A stretch of DNA of 64,000 nucleotides from Tectiglobus sp965215755 (GTDB taxonomy: Bacteria > Pseudomonadota > Alphaproteobacteria > Rhizobiales > Hyphomicrobiaceae). The DNA lies in the NCBI GenBank assembly GCA_965215755.1, contig OZ244119.1, positions 3,162,001-3,226,000 of the forward strand, written 5' to 3'. The position numbers and the translations under genes were made by a program. The notes under the pieces were generated by a model that was given only the letters and a program-made list of their open reading frames with translations, had not been told where the DNA came from and did not search any database. Shown piece by piece: positions 15,519 through 24,769 of this stretch. Position 1 is the stretch's first letter; every line of letters begins with the position of its first letter.

Positions 15519-17078
15519 TCAACGTGCCCGGGCCACGAAGCAGTTTATGGCGAGCTTCTGCATCGCGTTACATGTTGCCTGAGCCGAGCGGGAATCGAAG
15601 CCAGCGAAACGCGCGCGATACATCTGCCGTGAACCACGGCTGACCGGCACTGTCAGAGGCTGCGCTCCGGACAGGATGCCTGATGCACGCTGACGGACGT
15701 TGGCGAGCTGGCGGCTGGCATCTTCGGCGGTCACGTAGGCACCCACCTGGATCTGATAAGGTTGCGATCCGAACGTGGTTGGCCGTAACTGCCGGGCGCG
15801 GTTCTCGATGTCACTACGGATGATATTTCTGGGCGGCGGCGTACCGAATTCGACGGAGCGGCGGGTGATACGTCGCGGTGCGCTCAGCAGTGAAGGTTCA
15901 GCAATCTTGCCGATCATGTAATTGTGCAATGCTGTTGGTGCACTTGTCGGAACAGTATTTGATTGTTGAATGGGCGGTGGAGATTGGTTGAGGGCAGACG
16001 ACCGCGTTCGGACATCGATCGAACGGACCTTTGCAACTTTCAACTTGTAACCTGGCTGCCTGGGGGCCGCGGCTTGTCTCGGTGCAGACGCTCTTTGGGT
16101 GGACGTTCTTCGGGCGGACGTTGCGGTCTGCCATGTGCGTGCCGGTGCGACACGTCGACGAATGGCGGGCGCCCTGCGGACAGCTGGTCTGGGGCGAGCC
16201 CGAAGTGCGATGCGCACATTTGGTTTGCGGGTCCGTCGCCGCGATGCTGTTTTGACATGCTGGGAGAGGAGACGCCGCATTTCTGCGTTTCGGATCCGAC
16301 CAGTCTTGCCACCCATGACGACGGCGACGACATGCCTGCGATCGTGTTGTAGTGAGGTGACCAGATTGAACCCGGATGCCCGCGTGTAACCGGTCTTGAT
16401 GCCGTTGACACCGCGATAGCGTCCAAGCAGCACGTTGTGGTTGCGGTAGGTCCGCTTCTTGTAACGGAAAGACCGCGTCTGGAAATGACGAAAATACTTT
16501 GGGAAGTGATCCTGCAACCTCATCGCGAGCTTCGCCATGTCTCGCGCTGTTGTGAATTGTTCGCGATCCGGCAGGCCTGACGCGTTACGGAACACTGTGT
16601 TCTTCATGCCGAGCAGACGGGCCTTGTTCGTCATCAACCTGGCAAAAGCTGGCTCACTGCCGCCGATGTGTTCAGCAACTGCTGTTGCGACATCATTGGC
16701 GGATTTTGTGACCAGGGCTTTGATGGCTTGCAATACGGTGATCTGCTCGCCCGCCTTCAAGCCGATCTTTGACGGGGGACGGGCTGCCGCGCGAGGTGAT
16801 GCGGTGATCTTGGAGCGATATGTCAGACGACCGTCCTGGAGGCGCTCGAACACCATGTACAACGTCATCATTTTTGTCAGCGACGCAGGGTAGCGGAGCT
16901 TCTCTGCGCGGTCTGCGTGCAGGACCTGTCCCGTGTTCGCATCTACAACAAAACTGGCGCCTTTCCCAACGACGCGGGCTAGCGACTGAACGGTCGTGCT
17001 GATGAGAGCGAGTGGAGCAAAGGTCCACACGACTGCAAACCACAGTAGGATCTGCCTGTATGTTGGACGGTATGCCAA
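15519..17078 (-). CDS. D-alanyl-D-alanine carboxypeptidase with C-terminal SPOR domain
   Basis: Penicillin-binding DD-carboxypeptidase that trims the terminal D-Ala of peptidoglycan stem peptides. An N-terminal hydrophobic segment (residues 8-33) acts as signal or anchor. The S11 motifs are complete: SLTK with Ser66 and Lys69, SAN at 126-128, and KTG at 228-230. A basic, proline- and alanine-rich linker (about 270-430) follows, and the last 80 residues form a SPOR domain (YQIQVGAYVTAEDASRQL), which binds denuded glycan at the division site. The length of 519 residues is typical of this DacA-SPOR type in Hyphomicrobiales. It is divergent from clpS and convergent with the J-domain gene. Confidence 0.9.
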   Translation of the reverse strand: MAYRPTYRQILLWFAVVWTFAPLALISTTVQSLARVVGKGASFVVDANTGQVLHADRAEKLRYPASLTKMMTLYMVFERLQDGRLTYRSKITASPRAAARPPSKIGLKAGEQITVLQAIKALVTKSANDVATAVAEHIGGSEPAFARLMTNKARLLGMKNTVFRNASGLPDREQFTTARDMAKLAMRLQDHFPKYFRHFQTRSFRYKKRTYRNHNVLLGRYRGVNGIKTGYTRASGFNLVTSLQHDRRHVVAVVMGGKTGRIRNAEMRRLLSQHVKTASRRRTRKPNVRIALRARPRPAVRRAPAIRRRVAPARTWQTATSARRTSTQRASAPRQAAAPRQPGYKLKVAKVRSIDVRTRSSALNQSPPPIQQSNTVPTSAPTALHNYMIGKIAEPSLLSAPRRITRRSVEFGTPPPRNIIRSDIENRARQLRPTTFGSQPYQIQVGAYVTAEDASRQLANVRQRASGILSGAQPLTVPVSRGSRQMYRARFAGFDSRSAQATCNAMQKLAINCFVARAR

Positions 17079-17946
17079 GTCTGTTGCCCCGTTTTCTCAA
17101 GATAACGGTTTGCCACGCTCAAAGCGTGGTTGGTCGTCACCGTGCGATTTGTCTGTGCCTTCCCCTCGGCAATGATGCAAAAAGCAGACTATTCGGACCG
17201 ATTTGCGGCAGCTCGTGGTCTACTTTGCAGCACAGGATCAATATGCAGTATGAAGGATGAAGCGCCGTTAAGGATTTAGTTCAAATCCTATCTATCAGAC
17301 GCAATTTCGGCGGAAAGTCAGGACAGGCCTTGTCGTAATTGGGCCTGGTGCGTGATCACGGATAGGGTGACTTGGCACCCGGCTCGCCGGCATGGATTGG
17401 TGGCGTAACGAACATTGGCGGTAAAACCGCACTGGAATTAGAGATTTGCTAGTGTTGCTTGAGGCTCTGACATTTGAATCGAGGCAACCAGAAGCGGGGA
17501 TCAAGTTCCGGAGCCGAAATGCTGGGCCAGGGCCGCCCCATTGAAGCTGGCTTGATGACGGAGGATTTTTGATTGCAGGGCCGGGCTGCGCAGAACGGGA
17601 GAGGCGACCCTCTAGAACTTGGCGTCCGCAAGGCTTATCTTGAGATCATCGGACAACCTGGCGGGATTCTTGCGATGGGTGGTCCGTTCGGCGACCTCAC
17701 CAGTATGTTTGTTTCCAGCAGTTGATTGAAGGCCTGTTACATCCTTGCTGCAACTTGGGCGTTGCACTCACGAGCCACTCGGACGAGAATACCGGAGAAC
17801 CGGTTGAAAGATCTGGAATGACGACCCGAATGAATGATGATGAATGCGCGTTGATGCCAATGGAGCGGCCCCGCGCGCTGGGACGGCAACGAACTGCCTC
17901 ATTGAGCGGGCTGACCGTGGGTGCTGTGACTAAGACATCCATCACC
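17079..17946. other. Long intergenic region between divergent dac-type gene and clpS
   Basis: About 870 bases without a gene I can support. Short frames exist on both strands but none has a good start, a family match or a protein-like composition. One frame (17722-17946) runs in phase into clpS and could add up to 75 residues to it, but the added residues look non-coding. Promoters for both neighbours must lie here. I see no tRNA and no clear terminator. Confidence 0.4.
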
Positions 17947-18279
17947 ATGTCAGAAAAAGACGACGGTGGGGACGAGAATACCGATGGCAAAACCGGTGTC
18001 GTCACCAAGACGCGGCCCAAAACGAAGAAGCCAAGCCTCTACAAAGTTCTTCTCCTGAACGATGATTATACGCCGATGGAGTTCGTCGTTCACGTTCTTG
18101 AGAAGTACTTTAACAAGGGCCGCGAAGACGCGACCCGAATTATGCTGCAAGTTCACCAAAAAGGTGTGGGAATTTGTGGCGTCTACACCTACGAGGTGGC
18201 TGAGACGAAAGTGACTCAGGTCATCGACTTTTCACGGCAGCACGGTCACCCGCTGCAGTGTACAATGGAGAAAGAGTAA
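17947..18279 (+). CDS. clpS: ATP-dependent Clp protease adaptor ClpS
   Basis: Adaptor that delivers N-degron substrates to ClpA-ClpP. The core is unmistakable: YKVLLLNDDYTPMEFVVHVL, then a helix with KGREDATRIMLQVHQKG, GVCG-like GICGVYTYEVAETKV and the terminal HGHPLQCTMEKE. Starting at the ATG at 17947 gives 110 residues with a charged N-terminal extension (MSEKDDGGDENT), a normal length. There is no strong Shine-Dalgarno before it. In-frame alternatives are a GTG at 17926 and an ATG at 17818, so the N-terminus is uncertain. clpA starts 5 bases after the stop. Confidence 0.93.
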   Translation: MSEKDDGGDENTDGKTGVVTKTRPKTKKPSLYKVLLLNDDYTPMEFVVHVLEKYFNKGREDATRIMLQVHQKGVGICGVYTYEVAETKVTQVIDFSRQHGHPLQCTMEKE

Positions 18280-18284
18280 CCAAC

Positions 18285-20762
18285 GTGCCATCTTTTTCAC
18301 AAAGCCTAGAAAACACGCTTCATCGTGCACTTGAGTTTGCCAATGAGCGGAACCACGAATATGCCACGCTTGAGCATTTGTTACTGGCGCTGATTGACGA
18401 CCGGGACGCGCAAGGCGTGCTGAAGGCATGTGCTGTTGATCTCAATGCATTGCGCCAACGCCTGGCCGACTACATTGACGGTGAGTTTGGCTCGCTTGAG
18501 GTCGATGGCGTCACAGAGGCGACCCCGACCACCGGTGTCCAACGGGTCATTCATCGTGCCGTCGTGCATGTGCAGTCGTCAGGCCGAGAGGAAGTAACCG
18601 GCGCCAATGTGCTGGTTGCTATTTTTGCTGAACGTGAAAGCCACGCTGCGTTCTTCCTGCAAGAGCAGGATATGACACGGTTCGATGCGGTCCAGTATAT
18701 CAGTCACGGTATTGCCAAGCGGCCAGGCATGACCGAACCGCGCAATGTCCGCGGAACGGAAGAGGATGGTGTCGGCGACGAAGAGGGTGGCGATAAGCGG
18801 GCGGCAGACGCGCTTAACACTTATTGTGTTGATCTCAATGCCAAGGCTCGCGACGGAAAGATTGATCCGCTCATCGGCCGGGAGGCAGAGGTTCTGCGGA
18901 CGATCCAGGTGCTTTGCCGCCGCCAAAAGAACAACCCACTACTCGTGGGTGATCCCGGTGTTGGCAAGACCGCCATTGCTGAAGGCCTCGCTCGTAAAAT
19001 TATCAAGGGTGACGTACCGGAAGTTCTGAGCGAGTGCACGATTTTCTCGCTTGATATGGGCGCGTTGCTGGCTGGTACACGCTACCGTGGCGATTTCGAA
19101 GAGCGGCTCAAGGCTGTGATGAAGGAGATCGAGAACCACGAGGGCGCTATTCTCTTCATCGATGAAATCCATACGGTCATCGGTGCCGGTGCGACGTCTG
19201 GTGGTGCGATGGATGCATCGAACCTTCTGAAGCCGGCACTGCAAGCCGGTAGCCTGCGCTGTATCGGCTCTACGACCTACAAAGAATATCGTCAGCACTT
19301 CGAAAAGGACCGCGCCCTCGTGCGCCGTTTCCAGAAGATCGACGTCAACGAGCCAACAGTCGAAGATGCAGTGGAAATTCTCAAAGGTCTGAAACCCTAT
19401 TTTGAGGATTATCACAAGCTCAAGTACTCGAACGAAGCGATCCGTGCTGCGGTTGAGCTGTCTGCCAAGTACATCAATGACCGAAAGCTACCGGACAAAG
19501 CGATTGATGTGATTGATGAGACTGGTGCGTCGCAGATGTTGATCAAAGAATCTGAGCGCAAGAAGCGGATCTCGACCAAGGATGTGGAAGCAACTGTTGC
19601 GACCATGGCGCGAATTCCGCCGAAGACTGTGACGAAGTCGGATGCCGAGTTATTGTCGAACCTCGACCGTGACATGAAGCGCATGGTCTTTGGGCAGGAC
19701 GATGCGATCGACAACTTGACGTCCGCCATCAAGCTGTCGCGGGCGGGCCTGCGCGAGCCTGAAAAGCCGATTGGATGCTACTTGTTCACAGGTCCGACGG
19801 GGGTTGGTAAGACCGAGGTTGCCAAGCAGTTGGCGTCGTTGATGGGCGTTGAGCTGCTGCGCTTTGATATGTCGGAATATATGGAGAAGCACACCGTTTC
19901 ACGTTTAATTGGTGCGCCTCCGGGCTATGTGGGCTTTGATCAAGGTGGCCTGCTAACTGATGGCGTGGACCAGCATCCACATTGTGTGCTGTTGCTCGAC
20001 GAGATCGAGAAGGCCCATCCGGATCTGTTCAACATTCTTCTGCAGATCATGGATCACGGGAAGCTCACCGACCATAACGGCAAACAGATTGATTTCCGCA
20101 ATGTCGTGTTGATCATGACATCTAATGCGGGCGCGTCCGACATGGCCAAACCGCCCATGGGCTTCAATCGTGATCGTCGTGAGGGTGAAGATACTGAGGC
20201 CGTCAACCGGATGTTTACTCCGGAGTTCCGCAATCGTCTTGATGCAATTGTTCCATTCTCTGGTCTGCCGGCCACTGTGATCCAGAAGGTTGTCGAGAAG
20301 TTCATCTTCCAGTTGGAAGCGCAATTGGCGGATCGCAGCGTCACAATCGAACTGACACAGGATGCAGCGAAGTGGCTCGCTGATAAAGGCTATGATGAAA
20401 AGTATGGCGCGCGGCCGCTGGCACGGACCATTCAGGAGCACATCAAGAAGCCATTGGCAGAAGAGCTGTTGTTCGGAAAGCTCGAGCACGGCGGTGCGGT
20501 CAAAGTCATTGTCGAAAAGGACGGCATGGATACCAAACTCGGCTTCGAGTTTTTCCCGGCTGATCCAAAGGGCAAGTCGAAATCCGAAGACGATGATGAC
20601 GGTGACGAGCCGGAAAGTGATGATGATGGCGAAAAGGCACTGATCGAGGCCGAGCCCCGAAAAGCATTGTCCGGACCAAAGGAGCGCAAGTCTCGCGGTT
20701 CGAAGTCCGGGAACGGTGCGGTGCCGAGCGTGCCGCCACGGAAGTCGAAGAAGAGCGAGTAA
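18285..20762 (+). CDS. clpA: ATP-dependent Clp protease ATP-binding subunit ClpA
   Basis: AAA+ unfoldase that feeds proteins into ClpP. From a GTG at 18285 the protein is 825 residues. It has the Clp N-domain (SFSQSLENTLHRALEFANER), a first AAA+ module with Walker A GDPGVGKT (222-229), a second with GPTGVGKT (503-510), and the D2 small domain. After residue 755 there is a low-complexity tail of about 65 residues, first acidic (DDDDGDEP) then basic (ERKSRGSK, PPRKSKKSE), absent from E. coli ClpA. The GTG is supported by GGAGAAAGAG upstream, overlapping the clpS end, and by the family N-terminus. Confidence 0.95.
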   Translation: MPSFSQSLENTLHRALEFANERNHEYATLEHLLLALIDDRDAQGVLKACAVDLNALRQRLADYIDGEFGSLEVDGVTEATPTTGVQRVIHRAVVHVQSSGREEVTGANVLVAIFAERESHAAFFLQEQDMTRFDAVQYISHGIAKRPGMTEPRNVRGTEEDGVGDEEGGDKRAADALNTYCVDLNAKARDGKIDPLIGREAEVLRTIQVLCRRQKNNPLLVGDPGVGKTAIAEGLARKIIKGDVPEVLSECTIFSLDMGALLAGTRYRGDFEERLKAVMKEIENHEGAILFIDEIHTVIGAGATSGGAMDASNLLKPALQAGSLRCIGSTTYKEYRQHFEKDRALVRRFQKIDVNEPTVEDAVEILKGLKPYFEDYHKLKYSNEAIRAAVELSAKYINDRKLPDKAIDVIDETGASQMLIKESERKKRISTKDVEATVATMARIPPKTVTKSDAELLSNLDRDMKRMVFGQDDAIDNLTSAIKLSRAGLREPEKPIGCYLFTGPTGVGKTEVAKQLASLMGVELLRFDMSEYMEKHTVSRLIGAPPGYVGFDQGGLLTDGVDQHPHCVLLLDEIEKAHPDLFNILLQIMDHGKLTDHNGKQIDFRNVVLIMTSNAGASDMAKPPMGFNRDRREGEDTEAVNRMFTPEFRNRLDAIVPFSGLPATVIQKVVEKFIFQLEAQLADRSVTIELTQDAAKWLADKGYDEKYGARPLARTIQEHIKKPLAEELLFGKLEHGGAVKVIVEKDGMDTKLGFEFFPADPKGKSKSEDDDDGDEPESDDDGEKALIEAEPRKALSGPKERKSRGSKSGNGAVPSVPPRKSKKSE

Positions 20763-20812
20763 ATCGCGTCCGCTCGCATACCGCTCGACTGTTGTCTGAA
20801 GAAGATCATCGC

Positions 20813-20850
20813 GCCGTGGGATTGAAAAGTTCCGCGGCGTTGTTGTGTCT
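20813..20850 (+). terminator. probable terminator of clpS-clpA
   Basis: An inverted repeat pairs 20813-20822 with 20831-20840 across an 8-base loop; all ten positions pair if two G-T wobbles are allowed. It is followed by a T-rich stretch (TTGTTGTGT), not a pure T-tract. It lies between clpA and the convergent GMC oxidoreductase gene. Confidence 0.55.
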
Positions 20851-20867
20851 GGCCTTGGCGTAAGCGC

Positions 20868-22508
20868 TCACTCAGGCACAATGATCGGTTCAAGTGCCTC
20901 TTTGCCCAGAATGAGATCGGACCCTTTCTCGCCGATCATCATCGCTGCCGCGTTGAGGTTGGCTGACAACATCGTTGGCATGATTGACGCATCGACGACG
21001 CGGAGCCCTTCCAAGCCACGCACACGCAACTGATCGTCGACAACTGATGTCGGATCGGTTGACGGACCCATGCGGCACGTTCCCATGACATGATAGGTTG
21101 TGTTGCCCCAGCGGCGCGCGCCTTCGAGCAATTCATCGTCAGTTTGTAGTTCTTCGCCAGGATAAACCTCACCATCGAAATAAGGCTGCATAGCATCGGT
21201 CTGCATCAATTGGCGTGCGAGTTTCATGGCTTCAATGGTCACCCGGCGATCACCTTCGTCGGAGAGATAGTTGGGCTGTATTTCTGGTGCAGCAAATGGA
21301 TCAGAAGAGCGTGCGCGAACCCAGCCCTTGCTTTGCGGACGATGTTGCCAGGCGGCCAGTGTGAAACCGGGGTGATCATCAAGGACACCATGACGGCCTT
21401 CCTTGTAGCTGGCCGGCGTGAAGATGAACTGCAGGTCATTGCTTTTCGTTGCCGGGTTAGAATGCCAGAAACCGTAAACCATCGTGGCGCTGAGATTGAG
21501 GATACTTTTGGCGCCGACAAAGTACTTTGCAATCTCGCCAACTAGGCGTGGGCCGGAGGACAGCTCATTGAGAGTTTGAATGCCCTTCACGCGTGCACTG
21601 AGCCGTGGAGCAAAGTGGTCGCGCAGATTTTCACCGACGCCTGATAGGTCGTGTAGGACGTCAACACCGACTTGTTGCAGGAGAGAGGCGGGACCAATGC
21701 CAGATAGTTGTAAGAGTTGGGGTGAATTGATTGCACCGCCGCTGATAACGACTTCTTTTCGGGCTGTCAGGTGTACTGATGAGCCGTTACGGCCGCCCTT
21801 GGCATAATCTACGCCCGTTGCGCGTTTGCCGTCCAGAGTGATCCGGGTCGCGTGCGCGTTGGTGATGACTGCGAGATTGGCGCGTCGCTTTGCTGGGTTG
21901 AGAAAGGCTGTTGCCGTACTCACCCGGCGCCCTTTGTGGGCGGTGCGCTGGACGTAAGATATGCCCTCCTGGACCGCGCCGTTGTAATCCGGGTTGCGCG
22001 GTATTCCGAGTTCCGCTGCTCCGTCCATAAAGGCATCGCAGAGCGGATGATGATAGTTGATCGGGGCGACGGTCAGGTTGCCGTCGCGGCCGCGATACGT
22101 GTTATCACCATCCCCGATTTTTTTCTCGCAGCGCTTGAAGTAGGGAAGTACGTCAGCATAGCCCCAGCCGCTGTTGCCGCGTTGTGCCCAGGTATCGAAA
22201 TCCAGGCGTTGGCCACGGTTGTAGATGTGTCCGTTGACGGAACTTGATCCACCAAGCGTCTTGCCACGGGGGACTGGCGTTCTTCGGCCATTTGTCCAGT
22301 GGGAGGGTTCGGCCTCGTAGAGCCAGTTCACCTTCGGATCTGTGAGTGTCTTGATGAAGCCGGCGGGAATGTGAATGAACGGGTTCCAGTCAGATGGCCC
22401 TGCCTCAAGGAGACAGACTGAGTGTCGGCCATCGGCACTCAGTCGATTGGCAAGAATGCAGCCCGCGGAACCGGCGCCAACAATAATGTAGTCAAAGGCA
22501 TCGGCCAT
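20868..22508 (-). CDS. GMC-family FAD-dependent oxidoreductase (choline/alcohol dehydrogenase type)
   Basis: Flavoprotein oxidising an alcohol group; substrate not determined. The 546 residues start with an ADP-binding GAGSAGC motif, followed by the GMC signature region (GGSSSVNGHIYNRGQ). Near the C-terminus are the catalytic-base context YHVMGTCRMG and the closing DASIMPTMLSANLNAAAMMIGEKGSD. The overall pattern is that of BetA/AlkJ-like enzymes. No betaine genes (betB, betI) are nearby, so choline specificity is not supported. ATG 22508 follows GGAG at workable spacing; a GTG three codons upstream sits too close to that site. Confidence 0.9.
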   Translation of the reverse strand: MADAFDYIIVGAGSAGCILANRLSADGRHSVCLLEAGPSDWNPFIHIPAGFIKTLTDPKVNWLYEAEPSHWTNGRRTPVPRGKTLGGSSSVNGHIYNRGQRLDFDTWAQRGNSGWGYADVLPYFKRCEKKIGDGDNTYRGRDGNLTVAPINYHHPLCDAFMDGAAELGIPRNPDYNGAVQEGISYVQRTAHKGRRVSTATAFLNPAKRRANLAVITNAHATRITLDGKRATGVDYAKGGRNGSSVHLTARKEVVISGGAINSPQLLQLSGIGPASLLQQVGVDVLHDLSGVGENLRDHFAPRLSARVKGIQTLNELSSGPRLVGEIAKYFVGAKSILNLSATMVYGFWHSNPATKSNDLQFIFTPASYKEGRHGVLDDHPGFTLAAWQHRPQSKGWVRARSSDPFAAPEIQPNYLSDEGDRRVTIEAMKLARQLMQTDAMQPYFDGEVYPGEELQTDDELLEGARRWGNTTYHVMGTCRMGPSTDPTSVVDDQLRVRGLEGLRVVDASIMPTMLSANLNAAAMMIGEKGSDLILGKEALEPIIVPE

Positions 22509-22647
22509 CGTTCCCACTCTCCTGAAGTCAGTTTGGATCGAGAGACTAGCCTATGCGCCGAGTTCAAATAAATGAGAAGTCTGCGGGTATCCGTCTTCTG
22601 TTCAATGTCCCCGTGATCTAAGCTGTGCAGCATCGAAACTGATCTGC

Positions 22648-23067
22648 CTAACTGGCCAGGGCCTGCCGGATCTTATCTGCATGTTCTTTCAGGATTTCAG
22701 GCTTTTCCATCGTGCCGGGTGGGCGCAACCGAAGACCTTCGTGTCTCGGTAGCACATGGTAATGAAGATGGAAGACTTCCTGGCCTCCAGCTGCTTCGTT
22801 GAACTGTTGTAAAGTTGTGCCATCAGCGTTGAAGGCTTTGAGCTGTGCGTGGGCAATCCTTTGAACGGTTGCGATGCAGGCTGCCAGTTGCTCGGGCGTT
22901 GCATCGAGCATGTTTCGGGCGGGTCCCTTAGGGATAACGAGAACGTGGCCGTCTGCCCGAGGCATGATGTCCATAAAGGCGAGCGTTGCATCGTCTTCGT
23001 AGACCCGTTCGGAAGGGATTTCACCGCGGAGAATCTTTGCAAAGATGTTGTTGTCGTCGTAGCTCAT
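22648..23067 (-). CDS. HIT-family protein (Hint/HinT-like nucleotide hydrolase)
   Basis: Purine nucleoside phosphoramidase-like protein of 139 residues. The start IFAKILRGEIPSERVYEDD and the histidine triad HLHYHVLPRH (His100, His102, His104) are typical of HinT. The reading frame extends upstream to 23205, but the ATG at 23067 gives the usual N-terminus and length. It is divergent from a small membrane-protein gene. Confidence 0.92.
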   Translation of the reverse strand: MSYDDNNIFAKILRGEIPSERVYEDDATLAFMDIMPRADGHVLVIPKGPARNMLDATPEQLAACIATVQRIAHAQLKAFNADGTTLQQFNEAAGGQEVFHLHYHVLPRHEGLRLRPPGTMEKPEILKEHADKIRQALAS

Positions 23068-23208
23068 CAGCTCGTGTCCCACATTGATACTGACCTGAAC
23101 ACTTTCGAGAGGTCGTGTGATGGTTCTAACCCAACGTTTACAATTCCGCGACGCGACGTTCTGCAAGATTTGATGAAATTGGTCAGGAATTGCAGCGGAG
23201 ATCATGGC

Positions 23209-23433
23209 ATGAGCGTACAGCCAAATGGCCCTTACTCAACAACTGAAAGTGTTCCAGAGGACGACAACTACGATCTTGCAGCCTCTCACCTTGCTGCTCG
23301 TCAGATGCAGACGCGGGTCCTCTTGATTTGTTCGGTTCTTGGTGTTGCAGGATTGGCTATCCTGGCTGTCTGCCTGGCATTGGCCAACTCTCCATTGGCA
23401 CCAGCTGATTTGCCAGGTTTGAGCAACAGCTAG
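23209..23433 (+). CDS. 74-residue single-span membrane protein, unrecognised
   Basis: Small protein with a hydrophilic N-terminus (about 35 residues) followed by one strong hydrophobic segment (about 37-60: LLICSVLGVAGLAILAVCLA) and a short tail rich in proline and leucine. The predicted topology is one inner-membrane span. The ATG at 23209 is preceded by GGAGA at a spacing of 7, a good site. I do not recognise the family. It lies divergent from the HIT gene and ends 18 bases before the convergent acyltransferase-like gene. Confidence 0.6.
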   Translation: MSVQPNGPYSTTESVPEDDNYDLAASHLAARQMQTRVLLICSVLGVAGLAILAVCLALANSPLAPADLPGLSNS

Positions 23434-23451
23434 GCTGTGAGGCCTTCCAGA

Positions 23452-24699
23452 TTAGATCTGATCGCTGTCATCAGTGTCTCGGCGGTAAGGGGCATATTCC
23501 GCAAGCATCTCACGTGACCGCTCGACATAGTCGCGTTCGTCACGCAGGTAATCTGCGATGGCACGACGGAAGCTCGGGTTTGGAATGTAATGCGAAGAAT
23601 AGGTCGCCGTTGGCATATAACCGCGCGCGAGTTTGTGCTCACCCTGTGCGCCAGCTTCCACTCTATCGAGACCATTTAATATGGCAAATTCAATAGCCTG
23701 ATAGTAACAAACCTCAAAGTGGAGACAGGGATGATGCTCGATGGCACCCCAGTAGCGACCGTAAAGGCAATCTCCACCAATGATGTTCAGGGCGCCACCG
23801 ATATAATTCCCGTCGCGAGAGACCATGATCAGCAGACAGTCATCAGCCATTCGTTCGCCGAGTAACGAGAAGAATGTCCGGTTGAGATAGGGACGGCCCC
23901 ACTTGCGACTACCGGTATCCATGTAAAACATGTAGATGGCGTCCCAGTGGGCCTCGGTGATGTCGCTACCACGGATGTGTTCGATGGTCAGGCCGTTTGC
24001 GACCGCCTGTGCGCGCTCCTTGCGTATAGCCTTGCGTTTTCGCGAGGCCAGGCTGCCAAGAAAATCGTCGAATGTTTCGAAGCCTTGGTTAGGCCAATGG
24101 AACTGCTGATCGGTGCGTTGCAGGAAGCCTGTGCTCACCGTGTCATGCCATTGTTGCTCGGGCAGGAAATTAATGTGGAGCGAAGAGACATCGTAACGAC
24201 TGGTCAGCTCGATCGCGCCGGCAAGTAGCAGCTTCTCATAGGCCTGTGAGGCTTCGCCAGGCCGAGCCAATATGCGGCGTCCAGGCACAGGCGTGAAAGG
24301 GACAGCGGACACTAGCTTAGGATAGTAGTTCCCACCGGCTCGCTCGAAGGCATCTGCCCAGCCGTAGTCAAAGACGTACTCACCTTTGCTGTGAGATTTG
24401 GCATAGAGTGGCATGCAGCCCTGGATGGTCTCATTGCTGTCCTTGATGATGAGATGCTGTGGCTGCCAGCCAGTGCGGGGCGCGACCGTTTCTGCATCTT
24501 CCAACGCGTGCAGGAAGGCATGTGATATAAATGGATTATGGGTCGCGGTATCCGGATTGGCGCATTGATCCCATTGTTCGGGGCAAATATCGGCCATAGA
24601 GCCGACGACCTCGACGGTGGCTTCAGCTTGCTCTGTCAAAATTTCTTGATCCTGCGGTGGCAATCCGGCCATGGACTTCTGCATAGAAGTATGCGGCAC
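23452..24699 (-). CDS. GNAT/FemAB-like peptidoglycan biosynthesis-type acyltransferase (COG3146 / DUF482)
   Basis: A protein of up to 415 residues resembling the COG3146 family, annotated as peptidogalycan biosynthesis or recognition proteins with a GNAT-related fold. Recognisable stretches are NPFISHAFLHALE near the N-terminus, PLYAKSHSKGEYVFDYGWADAFER, RKRKAIRKER in the middle and GAQGEHKLARGYMP near the C-terminus. Substrate and reaction are not established. The start is unclear: GTG 24699 opens the frame, with in-frame ATGs 5 and 9 codons downstream and no strong Shine-Dalgarno for any of them. It is divergent from the EipB gene. Confidence 0.8.
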   Translation of the reverse strand: MPHTSMQKSMAGLPPQDQEILTEQAEATVEVVGSMADICPEQWDQCANPDTATHNPFISHAFLHALEDAETVAPRTGWQPQHLIIKDSNETIQGCMPLYAKSHSKGEYVFDYGWADAFERAGGNYYPKLVSAVPFTPVPGRRILARPGEASQAYEKLLLAGAIELTSRYDVSSLHINFLPEQQWHDTVSTGFLQRTDQQFHWPNQGFETFDDFLGSLASRKRKAIRKERAQAVANGLTIEHIRGSDITEAHWDAIYMFYMDTGSRKWGRPYLNRTFFSLLGERMADDCLLIMVSRDGNYIGGALNIIGGDCLYGRYWGAIEHHPCLHFEVCYYQAIEFAILNGLDRVEAGAQGEHKLARGYMPTATYSSHYIPNPSFRRAIADYLRDERDYVERSREMLAEYAPYRRDTDDSDQI

Positions 24700-24769
24700 G
24701 ATATTGTCGAGATTTTAATGTCTCTTTTGTCGTATCATATCAGCACGGCTCGGGTACAAGGCGCAAATC

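Noticed and set aside
17268..17296. TTCAAATCC stretch resembling a tRNA T-arm
   Set aside because: The flanking sequence gives no acceptor stem, D-arm or anticodon arm, and the loop size is wrong.
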